Assembly: GCF_947169445.1 (NCBI RefSeq)
Contig: NZ_CAMVPU010000060.1
Coordinates: 1-22,441, forward strand
Direction of reading: 5' to 3'
DNA: 22,441 nucleotides
DNA from: an uncultured Butyrivibrio sp.
GTDB lineage: Bacteria; Bacillota; Clostridia; Lachnospirales; Lachnospiraceae
A program made the position numbers and the translations under genes. The notes below the pieces were generated by a model. The model made no database searches. It was not told the origin of the DNA and saw only the letters and a list, made by a program, of their open reading frames with translations. The number at the start of each line of letters is the position of its first letter. The first letter of the stretch is position 1. This document shows, in pieces, positions 1 to 6,976 of the stretch.

Positions 1-58
1 TATCATGAAGTAGGCCTAAAACATAAGCTTTGTCAGCATCCATTCCGCAGTGCATGGC
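1..58 (-). pseudogene. HD-domain protein fragment, out of frame with the GNAT gene
   Basis: On the minus strand, in a different frame from the GNAT ORF that overlaps it, the first ~58 bases read IAMHCGMDADKAYVLGLLHD and run off the window edge. The ending AYVLGLLHD matches the helix and HD metal motif (usually continuing IGR) of HD-type phosphohydrolases. The fragment has no start codon or ribosome site of its own. It is continuous in the DNA with the coding region of the GNAT N-terminal half, so it looks like the downstream partner of a deletion fusion with a frame change. Only the HD-like wording is seen; the rest of the gene lies outside the window. Confidence 0.5.
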
Positions 59-428
59 TATGTGTATATTCCTCGTCTTCAGGCAAGGTATGTAGATCAA
101 ATTCACCGGTTCTATAGTAGTTCAGTCTGTCATTCGCATTACACCAGCCTATTGCTATTCCATTATCAAATGCCAAATAGCCCTTGATTTCGCCTGCCTG
201 CACCATTCTTTCGGCTGATTCCCTAAGTGCTCTTTTCCAGCCTTCCAGTCCGTTACCATATTCCTCTGCCCTCTGATACAATTCCTTTTTCATTCTTTCT
301 TTGCATAAATTGAAGGCATTGCAATAACACGGATAGAATGGCGATCCGTCTGAGAATGCCCTATTATCAAAGAAATCAAAATAATCATCTGCCAAATTAG
401 GAGTCAAACTCTTTATTTCATATTCCAT
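33..428 (-). CDS. GNAT-family N-acetyltransferase, C-terminally truncated
   Basis: This is the N-terminal half of a GNAT acetyltransferase of the kind with a CYC-containing N-terminus (FYPCYCNAF) followed by GYLAFDNGIAIGWCNAND, the usual strand before the acetyl-CoA site. Full members are about 190-200 residues with an R/Q-x-x-G-x-G/A acetyl-CoA loop. This ORF ends at 131 residues before that loop, and its last residues (HSHALRNGC) are out-of-frame reading of an HD-domain fragment. The start is well supported: GAGGAGAG lies about 6 nt before the ATG. It is probably inactive, because the acetyl-CoA binding half is missing. It is the last gene of a minus-strand run of GNAT and methyltransferase genes. 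Confidence 0.7.
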   Translation of the reverse strand: MEYEIKSLTPNLADDYFDFFDNRAFSDGSPFYPCYCNAFNLCKERMKKELYQRAEEYGNGLEGWKRALRESAERMVQAGEIKGYLAFDNGIAIGWCNANDRLNYYRTGEFDLHTLPEDEEYTHSHALRNGC

Positions 429-563
429 TTTCTACTCTCCTCGTAAGACAAACAACCTTATCCTGAACTTCCTGTTCATAAAAAACTACAAGTCCAACAG
501 GACCATCTTTAGCAATACCAACTACGCAGATCAGCAACAGCCAAAAACTCAAAATCAAGCTCA
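418..563 (-). pseudogene. Possible decayed ORF between methyltransferase and GNAT genes
   Basis: The 133-nt gap reads as protein-like sequence in two successive minus-strand frames. Just after the methyltransferase stop it reads LDFEFLAVADLR, then after a frame change VVGIAKDGPVGLVVFYEQEV and on to a TGA inside the next gene. There is no start codon with a ribosome site. It may be the C-terminal remnant of a lost gene. I do not recognise the family, and chance open frame is possible at this length. Confidence 0.25.
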
Positions 564-1211
564 CCTTCCTGCTTTCAGTGTATATGTTGCTTCCCAATGA
601 TTAAGCACTTCTACTTTTGTAAATCCAGCAGCTATTAAAGCTTCTTTTTCATGCTCCACAGTCAGCGGAGTGTCATAATGATAAAACACTTCATCCGGCA
701 AGTTCTGCTCTTTTCTTAGTCTAATCTGCTCCTGCCTGAAAAACGTTTCCTGTTCATCTGTCTCTGCAAAATAATCAGTCAGGATTAAATATCCATCGGG
801 CTTAAGTGCCTGCCAAAGCTTCGCATATAAAGGAATCTTTTCCTCTTTTGAAAAGTGATGTAACGATTCCACAGAAACTGCAGCATCAAATATTCCATCT
901 CCAAAGGGCACATCAAAGTATGACCCACAGATTGTTGTAATATCCTTATCCGGAAACTTAGCTTTTAGTGAATCAAGCATGGCTTCTGTGAGATCAATTC
1001 CGGTAACTTTTGCATTTGGATTTACCAAAAAGAATTCCTCTAATTCAAGTCCTGTTCCGCAACCCAGATCAAGCACCTTTGCGTTTTCACCGGCCGGCAA
1101 AAGAGCTGCTGTAAACTTATAAAATAAAGACGCGCCTTCAATATTGCTCTTCATGTGCTCATCATACCCATTGATACGGGCAGTAAAGAAATCATCCATT
1201 CTTTCAAGCAT
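561..1211 (-). CDS. Class I SAM-dependent methyltransferase
   Basis: A 216-residue cytosolic methyltransferase of the Methyltransf_25/11 type. Motif I is VLDLGCGTGLE (residues ~46-56), which binds the SAM methionine. GIDLTEAML (~71-79) carries the acidic residue for the ribose hydroxyls, and AAVSVESLHHF is the post-II motif. The length fits a single Rossmann domain and the gene looks complete. GGGAGA lies about 10 nt before the ATG. It follows a GNAT gene by ~25 nt on the same strand, so the two are probably co-transcribed. The substrate cannot be told from sequence; a small molecule is more likely than RNA because no RNA-binding extension is present. Confidence 0.85.
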   Translation of the reverse strand: MLERMDDFFTARINGYDEHMKSNIEGASLFYKFTAALLPAGENAKVLDLGCGTGLELEEFFLVNPNAKVTGIDLTEAMLDSLKAKFPDKDITTICGSYFDVPFGDGIFDAAVSVESLHHFSKEEKIPLYAKLWQALKPDGYLILTDYFAETDEQETFFRQEQIRLRKEQNLPDEVFYHYDTPLTVEHEKEALIAAGFTKVEVLNHWEATYTLKAGR

Positions 1212-1235
1212 GTTCTAATTTCTCCCAGTTATTTT

Positions 1236-1676
1236 TCATAGCTCCTTGGCAAATGATACATGCCCTTCTAATTCGATATAGCCGTTCTTTTTATAGAACT
1301 CATATGCAGGCACATGCGCTTCTGTCTGTAAGAAGATCTGCTTCAGCCCCAGCTCTTTAATTGCCTTTTCTATTTCTGACAGGAAAAAGTTACCGGCTCC
1401 TGCGCCTTGCCTGTCAGTTCTTATACATAGTTCATCAATATAGTATTCAGTCCCTTTATACCAGTGTTTTATGTAGCCCAAGGACATACCGATGAGTTCA
1501 TCACCATCATATAACCCATATGTAAGCGAATACCCCTGTCCAATCAGATCATCTATATAGCAATCCAACTGCTTTTCATCTGACCAGTCATCGTTCCATG
1601 GTTCTATAGTAAACACACTTACAAACAGCTTTTTTATCGCTTCTTTTTGCTCAATTCCAATTCGCTTTATAAGCAT
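1236..1676 (-). CDS. GNAT-family N-acetyltransferase
   Basis: A 146-residue single-domain GNAT. The central strand DELIGMSLGY is followed by IDELCIRTDRQGAGAGNFFL, with R-x-G-A-G-A-G as the acetyl-CoA pyrophosphate loop (usual form Q/R-x-x-G-x-G/A). The C-terminal PAYEFYKKNGYIELEGH is the typical tyrosine-containing end of the fold. The gene appears full length, with GAGGG about 8 nt before the ATG. It lies directly upstream of the methyltransferase gene. The wording around the acceptor site is loosely like aminoglycoside 6'-type acetyltransferases, but that is only a resemblance and the substrate is unknown. Confidence 0.87.
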   Translation of the reverse strand: MLIKRIGIEQKEAIKKLFVSVFTIEPWNDDWSDEKQLDCYIDDLIGQGYSLTYGLYDGDELIGMSLGYIKHWYKGTEYYIDELCIRTDRQGAGAGNFFLSEIEKAIKELGLKQIFLQTEAHVPAYEFYKKNGYIELEGHVSFAKEL

Positions 1677-1688
1677 CGTTTTTACCCT

Positions 1689-1845
1689 CTACTTAATCAT
1701 TGCACGCTCTGTGTTTAACTCAAAACCAAATTTTCTATACAAGCCATCTGTTAGCTCCAAGACTCATATTGTCTGACTCTAGTCCAAAATTGGCTCTTTT
1801 TTCAAAATACTTATCTTCTACTATATCTGTTTTTATAAAAGAAAA
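1689..1845 (-). pseudogene. Decayed 3' end of an acetyltransferase-like gene
   Basis: The minus strand reads KTDIVEDKYFEKRANFGL and on to MSLGANR. After a frameshift it continues as GLYRKFGFELNTERAMIK and a TAG stop. The final segment, LYRKFGFE followed by RAMIK, is the classic GNAT C-terminal ending. There is no start codon, and the readable part begins inside the T-run of the terminator at 1842-1878. This is a frameshifted remnant, and it accounts for the left part of the long gap between the GNAT genes at 1236 and 2155. Confidence 0.45.
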
Positions 1846-1878
1846 AAAGCCACCTGACGGTATTTTATCCGCCAGATG
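1842..1878 (-). terminator. Rho-independent terminator (minus strand)
   Basis: Read on the minus strand, CATCTGGCGG pairs with CCGTCAGGTG over 10 bp (two G-U) around an 8-nt A/T loop, followed by GCTTTTTTTC. It would stop transcription arriving from the GNAT/47-aa ORF side. It lies 40 nt after a second strong terminator. Confidence 0.8.
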
Positions 1879-1918
1879 ACTTCAAAATCGTGGTTTGAAG
1901 CACTTACAGCTCATACGC

Positions 1919-1958
1919 AAAAAAAGAAACTGCCGTACTAAACAATTTAGCACGGCAG
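1919..1958 (-). terminator. Rho-independent terminator (minus strand)
   Basis: Minus-strand CTGCCGTGCTAAA pairs with TTTAGTACGGCAG over 13 bp (one G-U) around a TTG triloop, followed by TTTCTTTTTTTG. It sits just after the 47-residue membrane ORF that ends at 1987 and is the probable end of that transcript. Confidence 0.85.
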
Positions 1959-1986
1959 CTTTCTGACCATTTATCGAAAAGGGAAG

Positions 1987-2130
1987 TTATAAGTTATTTG
2001 GTTTTGAAGGTTTATAACGATCAGGATTTTTCTTTTCATCTTTTGCCCTCATTATCATAGCAAGAACTCCAACTATTATTCCTATTGCAACAACGTCGAA
2101 TGCAATAACTCCAATACGCCATGGAGACAT
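1987..2130 (-). CDS. Small single-TM protein or C-terminal remnant (47 aa)
   Basis: The ORF encodes a short N-terminus (MSPWRIG), one hydrophobic helix (about residues 6-26, VIAFDVVAIGIIVGVLAMIM) and a basic, Pro/Lys-rich cytoplasmic tail. No good ribosome site precedes the ATG, although it starts only 25 nt after the stop of the upstream GNAT gene. A strong terminator follows directly. The layout (WRIG-hydrophobic-basic end-terminator) suits the C-terminal anchor of a larger lost protein as well as it suits a genuine small membrane protein. I do not know the family. Confidence 0.4.
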   Translation of the reverse strand: MSPWRIGVIAFDVVAIGIIVGVLAMIMRAKDEKKNPDRYKPSKPNNL

Positions 2131-2154
2131 CTTATAGTAGATTAAGATTTACTT

Positions 2155-2595
2155 TCAAATATCAAAACGATAAATCTTTACCTTACGTTTCCCCTCGGCG
2201 TACATTTCGTTATCCTCTGGAATATCAGTAGTTTCAACGTATTTTCCATCAGCATATTCGCAGGTCTTATAAGAAGCTACATTTTCAGGATCACATGTAA
2301 TTATCAGATAATCCAGGTTATGCTTTCTAGCCTGTTTGAACAACAGCCTGCATGCCTTAGCAGCATAATGATTACCACGGTATTCTTCATCGACAGAATA
2401 CCCAATATTTCCACCAATATAGGTTTTATCGTTATGTCCGACTCTTAGATCGCATGTGCCAATCGGAGTTCCATTCAAAAGGCATATGTCAAAATAATAA
2501 GCCGGAAGCCAACGTTTTTCTGGCTGCTCCTCACAGGTTTTGGTGAGTTTCAAAAAAATCTCATCCGTTTTCAGATCTGTGACATCATAAAACAT
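2155..2595 (-). CDS. GNAT-family N-acetyltransferase
   Basis: A 146-residue GNAT of the group that carries the C-terminal wording PENVASYKTCEYADGKYVE and then PEDNEMY. NGTPIGTCDLRVGH is the central strand and SVDEEYRGNHYAAKACRLLF is the acetyl-CoA helix region, with R-G-N-H-Y-A in place of the usual R-G-x-G-x-A. The substitution at the pyrophosphate loop is tolerated in this subfamily. AGGGGG lies ~9 nt before the ATG. It follows the next GNAT gene (starting at 3163) by 16 nt, so the two form a transcription unit. The substrate is unknown. Confidence 0.85.
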   Translation of the reverse strand: MFYDVTDLKTDEIFLKLTKTCEEQPEKRWLPAYYFDICLLNGTPIGTCDLRVGHNDKTYIGGNIGYSVDEEYRGNHYAAKACRLLFKQARKHNLDYLIITCDPENVASYKTCEYADGKYVETTDIPEDNEMYAEGKRKVKIYRFDI

Positions 2596-2611
2596 AGTTT
2601 GCTACCCCCTA

Positions 2612-3163
2612 TCAGCAAAAAATAGTTGCCATAATAATCTCATCACAATACGTTCCATCTTTCAGCTTAAATGCTCTGGGATTTATGCCATATTCTTTAA
2701 AGCCATTCTTAGTATATAGGTGCCTTGCTCTCTCATTATCACTGAAAACTCCGAGTTCAACCTGCTCAAATCCATTCTTTCTTGCCTGCTCAAGAGCTAT
2801 CTGCATCATAAAGCTTCCAAGGCCCATCCCCGTGTACTTTTGTCTGATAGACATTCCAAGATATCCGCGATGAAGATATTTTACATGAGACCTTACTGTT
2901 GTTACGCCAAGGTCTCCAACTACTTCATCCCCTATAAATGCTGTAACCATGAAATCGCGTTCGTTTTTTGTTACCGCATCAAGAATCTCTGTAATTCTCT
3001 GTAGATTCATCGGTCCATCTTCAGGCTCTCTTGCCATAAAATGAGTCTCTGAAGCTGTCACCTCCCTATGAGTCTTGACCAGAAGCGCATCCTCCGGTCC
3101 TGCACTCCTGATAATAGCCTGTTCTCCATTCGGAAAAAGAAATGTTCTCTCTTCAATCTTCAT
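2612..3163 (-). CDS. GNAT-family N-acetyltransferase
   Basis: A GNAT of 183 residues. GDEVVGDLGV is the central strand, GMSIRQKYTGMGLGSFMM carries the R-x-x-x-x-G-x-G-L-G acetyl-CoA loop, and NERARHLYTKNGFKEYG gives the typical C-terminal end. The N-terminal ~40 residues (FLFPNGEQAIIRSAGPEDA) match the RimJ/RimL-like group that begins with an LKDG-like strand. I place the start at the ATG at 3163 because GGAGG lies 7 nt upstream; an in-frame GTG one codon earlier lacks proper spacing. It is the first gene of a unit with the GNAT at 2155. Confidence 0.87.
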   Translation of the reverse strand: MKIEERTFLFPNGEQAIIRSAGPEDALLVKTHREVTASETHFMAREPEDGPMNLQRITEILDAVTKNERDFMVTAFIGDEVVGDLGVTTVRSHVKYLHRGYLGMSIRQKYTGMGLGSFMMQIALEQARKNGFEQVELGVFSDNERARHLYTKNGFKEYGINPRAFKLKDGTYCDEIIMATIFC

Positions 3164-3175
3164 CACTCATCCTCC

Positions 3176-3212
3176 AAAAAAATACCTCATCAAACATTTT
3201 TGTCTGATGAGG
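3176..3212 (-). terminator. Rho-independent terminator (minus strand)
   Basis: Minus-strand CCTCATCAGACA pairs with TGTTTGATGAGG (12 bp, one G-U) around an AAAA tetraloop, followed by TATTTTTTTGG. The T-run is directly followed by the ribosome site of the GNAT gene that starts at 3163. The GNAT gene must therefore be read through it or have a promoter hidden in this stretch. Confidence 0.8.
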
Positions 3213-3247
3213 CCATGTAATCTTGCTTTCTATGAACCGGATATATA

Positions 3248-3358
3248 TCAATTCATAATGCCCTTTCGCCTCATCTGTGTATGCCAAAAATACCCATGAA
3301 TACTATTCACGAGCACCTTTTTGACTACTGTTGAATTGACGAGACGTGCGTTCATCAT
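3248..3358 (-). CDS. Possible small ORF (36 aa)
   Basis: A short ORF begins with ATGATG 13 nt after a GGAGGAAAG ribosome site and ends before the terminator at 3176-3212. The product is basic (NARLVNSTVVKKVLVNS, then HTQMRRKGIMN), with no signal peptide and no recognised domain. The ribosome site and following terminator argue for a transcribed unit, but the length gives no protection against chance, and it may be the leftover start of a lost gene. Confidence 0.25.
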   Translation of the reverse strand: MMNARLVNSTVVKKVLVNSIHGYFWHTQMRRKGIMN

Positions 3359-3409
3359 GCTATCTGACTTTCCTCCAAATTATTAGTTGTAAGTATAGAC
3401 ACAGCACTG

Positions 3410-3730
3410 TTAGCTGTCAATAACTTTTTCAGGCAGATACTTATACAGAGCTACTTTTCCCTGCCCATAATCAGCCTGCAGAAAATAATAAAAACCATCA
3501 ACATATGCAGGCTTTGAGTAAATCACGTCTCTCCTTTTCTCAAAAGGAGTATATACATTTCCATTCTCAAAGTCATAGAACTTGATCACAGAGCCCTGAT
3601 ATCCGCCACGCTGGGCATATTCAACCAGATCATACAGATCAGACGTATCAGACATTGCAAACGCCAGCCTGTCCTGACCGTAGACTTTTTCTATATAAAG
3701 ACCATTGACCTCTTTAAATCTCTTTATCAT
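3410..3730 (-). CDS. Conserved hypothetical protein, probably C-terminally truncated
   Basis: A 106-residue protein of alternating aromatic beta strands (LYIEKVYGQDRLAFAMSD, VIKFYDFENGNVYTPFEK, VDGFYYFLQADYGQGKVALY). The pattern resembles two blades of a beta-propeller-like or strand-repeat protein. From memory of Lachnospiraceae genomes, such proteins are about twice this length and continue with more strand repeats, and the abrupt end LPEKVIDS suggests truncation. The start codon lies one base after the stop of the 55-residue ORF upstream (TGAAATG), so translation is probably coupled. The function is unknown. Confidence 0.6.
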   Translation of the reverse strand: MIKRFKEVNGLYIEKVYGQDRLAFAMSDTSDLYDLVEYAQRGGYQGSVIKFYDFENGNVYTPFEKRRDVIYSKPAYVDGFYYFLQADYGQGKVALYKYLPEKVIDS

Positions 3731-3731
3731 T

Positions 3732-3899
3732 TCACTCTTCCAAAAGCCGCTTAAGCAGCTGCTCCTTATTCTCGATAAACATTTTTGTTATCTGGTAGCT
3801 GTCAGTAAAGTTCTCTTTGTCGCCTGCTGTCAGAAGCGCCCATTTCTTATCAAACTGACTAAAAATATCTGTTGTAAACTCCATGCTTTTCTCTTTCAT
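3732..3899 (-). CDS. Flavin-reductase N-terminus fused to an unrelated tail (55 aa chimera)
   Basis: The ORF starts M-K-E-K-S-M-E-F and continues FSQFDKKWALLTAGDKENF. The stretch F-D-K-x-W-A-L-L-T-A-G is the standard opening of flavoredoxin/flavin-reductase-like proteins (usually ~170-200 residues, continuing N-T-M-T-x-S-W-G-G). Here it instead joins SYQITKMFIENKEQLLKRLL and stops. That tail is helical, charged and from another, unrecognised source. The stop precedes the next ATG by one base. The protein cannot bind flavin as a reductase would. The C-terminal counterpart of a flavin reductase lies 3.7 kb away at 7545-7664. Confidence 0.5.
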   Translation of the reverse strand: MKEKSMEFTTDIFSQFDKKWALLTAGDKENFTDSYQITKMFIENKEQLLKRLLEE

Positions 3900-3916
3900 T
3901 TCGCACTTATTAGTTC

Positions 3917-3942
3917 GCCGCGACCCCAGCAGGAATCGCGGC
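3917..3942 (-). other. GC-rich hairpin after the small helical gene
   Basis: Minus-strand GCCGCGA pairs with TCGCGGC, extended by two G-U and two G-C pairs around a TGCT loop. There is no T-run, so it is not a classical intrinsic terminator. It may protect the 3' end of the mRNA of the gene ending at 3956. Confidence 0.35.
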
Positions 3943-3955
3943 TTAAACCACTTAA

Positions 3956-4183
3956 TTACTTCTTGAACAATCCACCTGCAAGATCCTTGAGATCTCCGAG
4001 GTCAAGCTTACCGTCTGCTACTGCAGCCTGAACTTTCTTGATGTCGTCTTCACTAACATCAATGTTGGCTTTCTTCAGAAGCGCAACGCCTTCCTTGGGG
4101 TCAGCCTTGGCAATCTGAGCCATGAGCTCTTTGTTACCATTGATCTTCTTGATAATGTCTGCTACGTCCAAAATACTTCCCAT
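3956..4183 (-). CDS. Small helical protein, Nif11-leader-like, ending in a GG motif (75 aa)
   Basis: The product is a short, Lys/Asp-rich helical protein: ILDVADIIKKINGNKELMA, then VALLKKANIDVSEDDIKKVQ, and the end LKDLAGGLFKK. The order (helix, 'ALLKKA-x-I-D-V-S-x-D-D-I', acidic helix, D-L-A-G-G) is the wording of Nif11-type leader peptides of RiPP precursors. Only four residues follow the GG, so there is no core peptide. I set the start at the ATG at 4183 because GGAGGAG lies 7 nt upstream; the open frame extends 19 codons further without a ribosome site. No RiPP modification or export gene is nearby, so a free-standing helical protein is just as likely. Confidence 0.65.
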   Translation of the reverse strand: MGSILDVADIIKKINGNKELMAQIAKADPKEGVALLKKANIDVSEDDIKKVQAAVADGKLDLGDLKDLAGGLFKK

Positions 4184-4236
4184 TTGTTTCTCCTCCAATC
4201 TTGCTTTTTGTTTATTGTTCGTTAAAGCGTCGCCGC

Positions 4237-4746
4237 TCAAACTTCAAAATGCTGCCTGTTTCCAAAGCCATCCTTCTTAAGATCTGAATCAAGCAGATCA
4301 TAACTCTCCGGTACAATCTTAATCAGATTCATAGGCATCGGAAGCTTCTTCATCGCTTCCACAGGAATCTTCTTATACTCCATTATTTTCAGATATTCCT
4401 CGGTGAACGGCTCAACCATGCTTGCAAGTCCCATCACCTGCAAGCTCTTAAGCTGATGGAATCCACCATATGGCTCATAGATTGCAAATGCCACATGCTT
4501 ATTATCCTTCAGAGCCTTGAACTTCAGCCCCCCTTCGGAAAAGATATAGAAGTTGCCATCTACGTAGTTGTATTCAATAGGAGTGCATCTCACAAAATTC
4601 TCTGATGCAACAGCCAGTGCACATGTATTATGTGCCTTAATAAACTCATCAATCTTACCCTTAAGAGCAGCTTCCTTCATGTGGACCGAATCTTTATCCT
4701 TCTCTACCCACAATGATGCTGCTTTGTCATAATCCATTTCCCACAT
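4237..4746 (-). CDS. Pyridoxamine 5'-phosphate oxidase-type FMN-binding protein
   Basis: A 169-residue split-barrel protein. The middle carries the PNPOx pattern: NTCALAVASENFVRCTPIEY, YVDGNFYIFSEGGLKFKALK, HVAFAIYEPYGG, LQVMGLASMVEP. These are the four strand blocks that bind FMN in this superfamily (members act as flavin-dependent oxidoreductases or haem/F420 relatives). The C-terminal MPMNLIKIVPESYDLLDSDLKKDGF is the usual dimer strand. It starts three bases after the stop of the broken MBL gene (TAGAAAATG). The substrate is unknown, and it is probably a general flavoprotein rather than PdxH. Confidence 0.82.
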   Translation of the reverse strand: MWEMDYDKAASLWVEKDKDSVHMKEAALKGKIDEFIKAHNTCALAVASENFVRCTPIEYNYVDGNFYIFSEGGLKFKALKDNKHVAFAIYEPYGGFHQLKSLQVMGLASMVEPFTEEYLKIMEYKKIPVEAMKKLPMPMNLIKIVPESYDLLDSDLKKDGFGNRQHFEV

Positions 4747-4749
4747 TTT

Positions 4750-5041
4750 CTACTTCATTGCCACCAAAACGGCATCCTTTCTATCAAAATAATCATCCAT
4801 ATTGCTGCTTAGCCCGGCAGCCTTTTTACATTCTTTAATAAACTCAGGGGCATTTATAAAAGATTCAGCAAGCTCATTATCCTTAGGATTCATATAGGCT
4901 TCGTCAAAATACACATTGCCAAAAATATGATCAGGATGCCCATGCGTATTTACGACTACTATTGCTTTATGAATAATCCTTTGCCCATCTCTTTCTCCTA
5001 CCTTGTCAAAAATACAAACACACACATGCTTATCGCCTGCT
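4750..5041 (-). pseudogene. Metallo-beta-lactamase-fold hydrolase, internal fragment
   Basis: The minus strand carries the zinc motif H-x-H-x-D-H (IVVVNTHGHPDHIFGN), then YFDEAYMNPKDNELAE and helical sequence ending KDAVLVAMK with a stop. It begins directly at the stop of the SEC-C gene without any in-frame ATG or ribosome site. A full MBL hydrolase is 200-300 residues with later His/Asp zinc ligands; here both the N-terminal beta sheet and everything after ~residue 75 of the domain are gone. The stretch GERDGQRIIHKAIVVVN also looks shortened between strand and helix, so at least two deletions are likely. Confidence 0.65.
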
Positions 5042-6268
5042 TCAGTTTCTTCCGCAGCATTTCTTAAACTTTTTACCGGAACCGCAAGGACATGGATCAT
5101 TGGGATATACCTTCTTGGTCGTCTTCTCAACAGGGCCATTCATACCCATAGGCATGTTCATAACCGGCATTTCAACTGACTCTCCATCAACGTCAACACC
5201 AAATCCCATCTCCCTGATATGCGGAGCTGCCTCAGCAAGCATCTTAGCTGCATGACTGCTTCCTGGAATTATGGTTGGCATCTGTCCCGGCTTAAGAACC
5301 GGCCTTGGCATATCACTTGGTGCATATCCCCTGTTAATGAGCATATTGGTTCCATTTGTCAGCGGCATGTACAGACTAACAATCTTATTCACCTGCTGAT
5401 CATTTGCAAATTCGAACTGATCCCAGAACCATTGCATGGTATCGTGTGGATTATCATCCTGCCATGAGATCCTGTCCCAAAGCTCATACAAAAGATCAAT
5501 CGCATCATCTCGCTCCATCTTCATATCTTTCACAAGAAATGCCAGCATATCCTTATACACCTTGTGAGATAAAAGAGCTCCCGTAAAGAACAACTCCTCA
5601 ACTTCTGCAGGAGTAGGAATATAAAAATCTTTATCCGCCTGTGCTCTACGTAACCTGTCCAAAGAATCCATATGACCGATAAAGAGCCTCTCAATAAGCA
5701 CATTTTCTATCTTGACTGACTTAAGCAGATCATCTGGGATACGCTTATATATCACATCAAGTTCCTCTGCGTCCATATGCATTCCTTTTTTCTTGTTAAC
5801 TACTTTCAGAAAAACATCTACCGGTGTGTATGCGTACATGGTTTCCGCCCATCTAAGGCACATCCATACCCAGGCAGCTCTTGCTCTGTACTTATTAAAC
5901 TCCTCACCAGCAATCTCTTTTGTATAGATCTCCCACACATCTGTAAGCGTTGAGAAATAATGGTCTTCATCGAAGTATGCCAGTTCCATCTCGTTTAATG
6001 TGCAAGCAATATCAAACACTGGCTCATCCGGTTTTACCTCAATGACCTTTCCATATGCTTTTTCCAAAAGAAGCAAGGATGCTTCATCCAGAATCGCCAA
6101 CCGGTTAAAAAGACTCTCCTTTGAAAGAAAGTTCTCTGCGATCTTTTCAATAAGATCTGCCTTTTTGAGCTGAGAAGTTTTCCCAATATAAAGATCTCTG
6201 GCAAAGATCTTAAGCGACTCCTTGTCATACATATCCATCTTGTCTCTAAACTCAAGCAAATTCGACAT
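5042..6268 (-). CDS. SEC-C motif protein with Rho_N/SAP-like N-terminus
   Basis: A 408-residue cytosolic protein. The C-terminus is a complete SEC-C zinc motif, YPNDPCPCGSGKKFKKCCG (C-x-C-x8-C-C), as at the tail of SecA and of many free proteins. The N-terminus reads LKIFARDLYIGKTSQLKKADL, the short helical wording of Rho_N/SAP-like nucleic-acid modules. The middle is helical with many Trp and acidic residues and unknown function. The start at 6268 has GGAGG 8 nt upstream; an earlier in-frame TTG is less well placed. A second SEC-C protein sits at 20195. The last residues overlap the reading of the MBL fragment. Confidence 0.75.
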   Translation of the reverse strand: MSNLLEFRDKMDMYDKESLKIFARDLYIGKTSQLKKADLIEKIAENFLSKESLFNRLAILDEASLLLLEKAYGKVIEVKPDEPVFDIACTLNEMELAYFDEDHYFSTLTDVWEIYTKEIAGEEFNKYRARAAWVWMCLRWAETMYAYTPVDVFLKVVNKKKGMHMDAEELDVIYKRIPDDLLKSVKIENVLIERLFIGHMDSLDRLRRAQADKDFYIPTPAEVEELFFTGALLSHKVYKDMLAFLVKDMKMERDDAIDLLYELWDRISWQDDNPHDTMQWFWDQFEFANDQQVNKIVSLYMPLTNGTNMLINRGYAPSDMPRPVLKPGQMPTIIPGSSHAAKMLAEAAPHIREMGFGVDVDGESVEMPVMNMPMGMNGPVEKTTKKVYPNDPCPCGSGKKFKKCCGRN

Positions 6269-6325
6269 ATCCGCACCCTCCAACTACGCTAAATCCCCAT
6301 GCATTCAACTTACTCTATTATATGC

Positions 6326-6363
6326 AAAAAAGCACTTCCATGCTATATGAGTCATGAAAGTGC
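6326..6363 (-). terminator. Rho-independent terminator (minus strand)
   Basis: Minus-strand GCACTTTCATG pairs with CATGGAAGTGC (11 bp, one G-U) around a 10-nt loop, followed by TTTTTTGC. It ends the nitroreductase/YbaK transcript before the SEC-C gene. Confidence 0.85.
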
Positions 6364-6460
6364 ATCTATGTTAAATCCCCTTTTATAAGCGGGTTGATGT
6401 TGGGAGGAAGGCCATCAACAATTTGGGATGACCTTTGTGTGTTATGAAAGATTCTATGGT

Positions 6461-6973
6461 TTAAATATAACTTACTGTCTCTGACTGTTCTTTTCTGCTG
6501 TTGTGATTATCAAGTGGCCCCGCTCCTTCTGCAGCATAACCAAGATCAAGAAGCATCAGGATTTCCTCGTTCTCTGGAAGTCCGAGGTCCCTTGCAAGTA
6601 CGTCCGGGTCAAAGAAATTGAGCCAGCAGCTGTCCACTCCTTCGTTTGCTGCAGCAAGCATCAGATGTGTTGCTACAATAGAAGCATCTTCAATACCAGA
6701 ATCTCTTTTGCCACCTGGGTATGTGAATACATTATTCTTATCAAAAGCTACAACGAGTACTGTTGGAGCGCCATAGCGACAAGGAGTTGCCTTATCAATC
6801 TTGGCCAAGTTCTCTTCTGACTCAACGACATAGATGCGCTGCTCCTGAAGATTCTTGGCTGTAGGTGAAAGACGACCTGCTTCAAGGATCTCATTAAGTC
6901 TTGCTCTGTCAACCTTTCTCTCACTGTATTTCTTACATGAATAGCGGTTCTTTACTACGTCTTTAAATTCCAA
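6461..6973 (-). CDS. Nitroreductase-family flavoprotein
   Basis: A 170-residue short nitroreductase. VVKNRYSCKKYSERKV at the start holds the Arg/Ser-type FMN phosphate contacts, and RLSPTAKNLQEQRIYVV is the P-S/T-A-x-N helix. ASIVATHLMLAAANEGVDSCW is the dimer/FMN helix and MLLDLGYAAEG the closing strand. It uses FMN and NAD(P)H to reduce nitro- or quinone-type compounds; the true substrate is unknown. The start codon is TTG, chosen because GAGGAGGAA lies 7-8 nt upstream and no ATG exists nearby. That ribosome site lies over the last codons of the YbaK gene, so the two are co-translated. Confidence 0.88.
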   Translation of the reverse strand: MEFKDVVKNRYSCKKYSERKVDRARLNEILEAGRLSPTAKNLQEQRIYVVESEENLAKIDKATPCRYGAPTVLVVAFDKNNVFTYPGGKRDSGIEDASIVATHLMLAAANEGVDSCWLNFFDPDVLARDLGLPENEEILMLLDLGYAAEGAGPLDNHNSRKEQSETVSYI

Positions 6974-6976
6974 CTT

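Noticed and set aside
6364..6460. Alternative hairpins GTTGATG/CATCAAC and AGGTCATC/GATGGCCT as a riboswitch or attenuator
   Set aside because: Short stems with no known aptamer pattern, and they lie after the nitroreductase stop rather than before a gene start.
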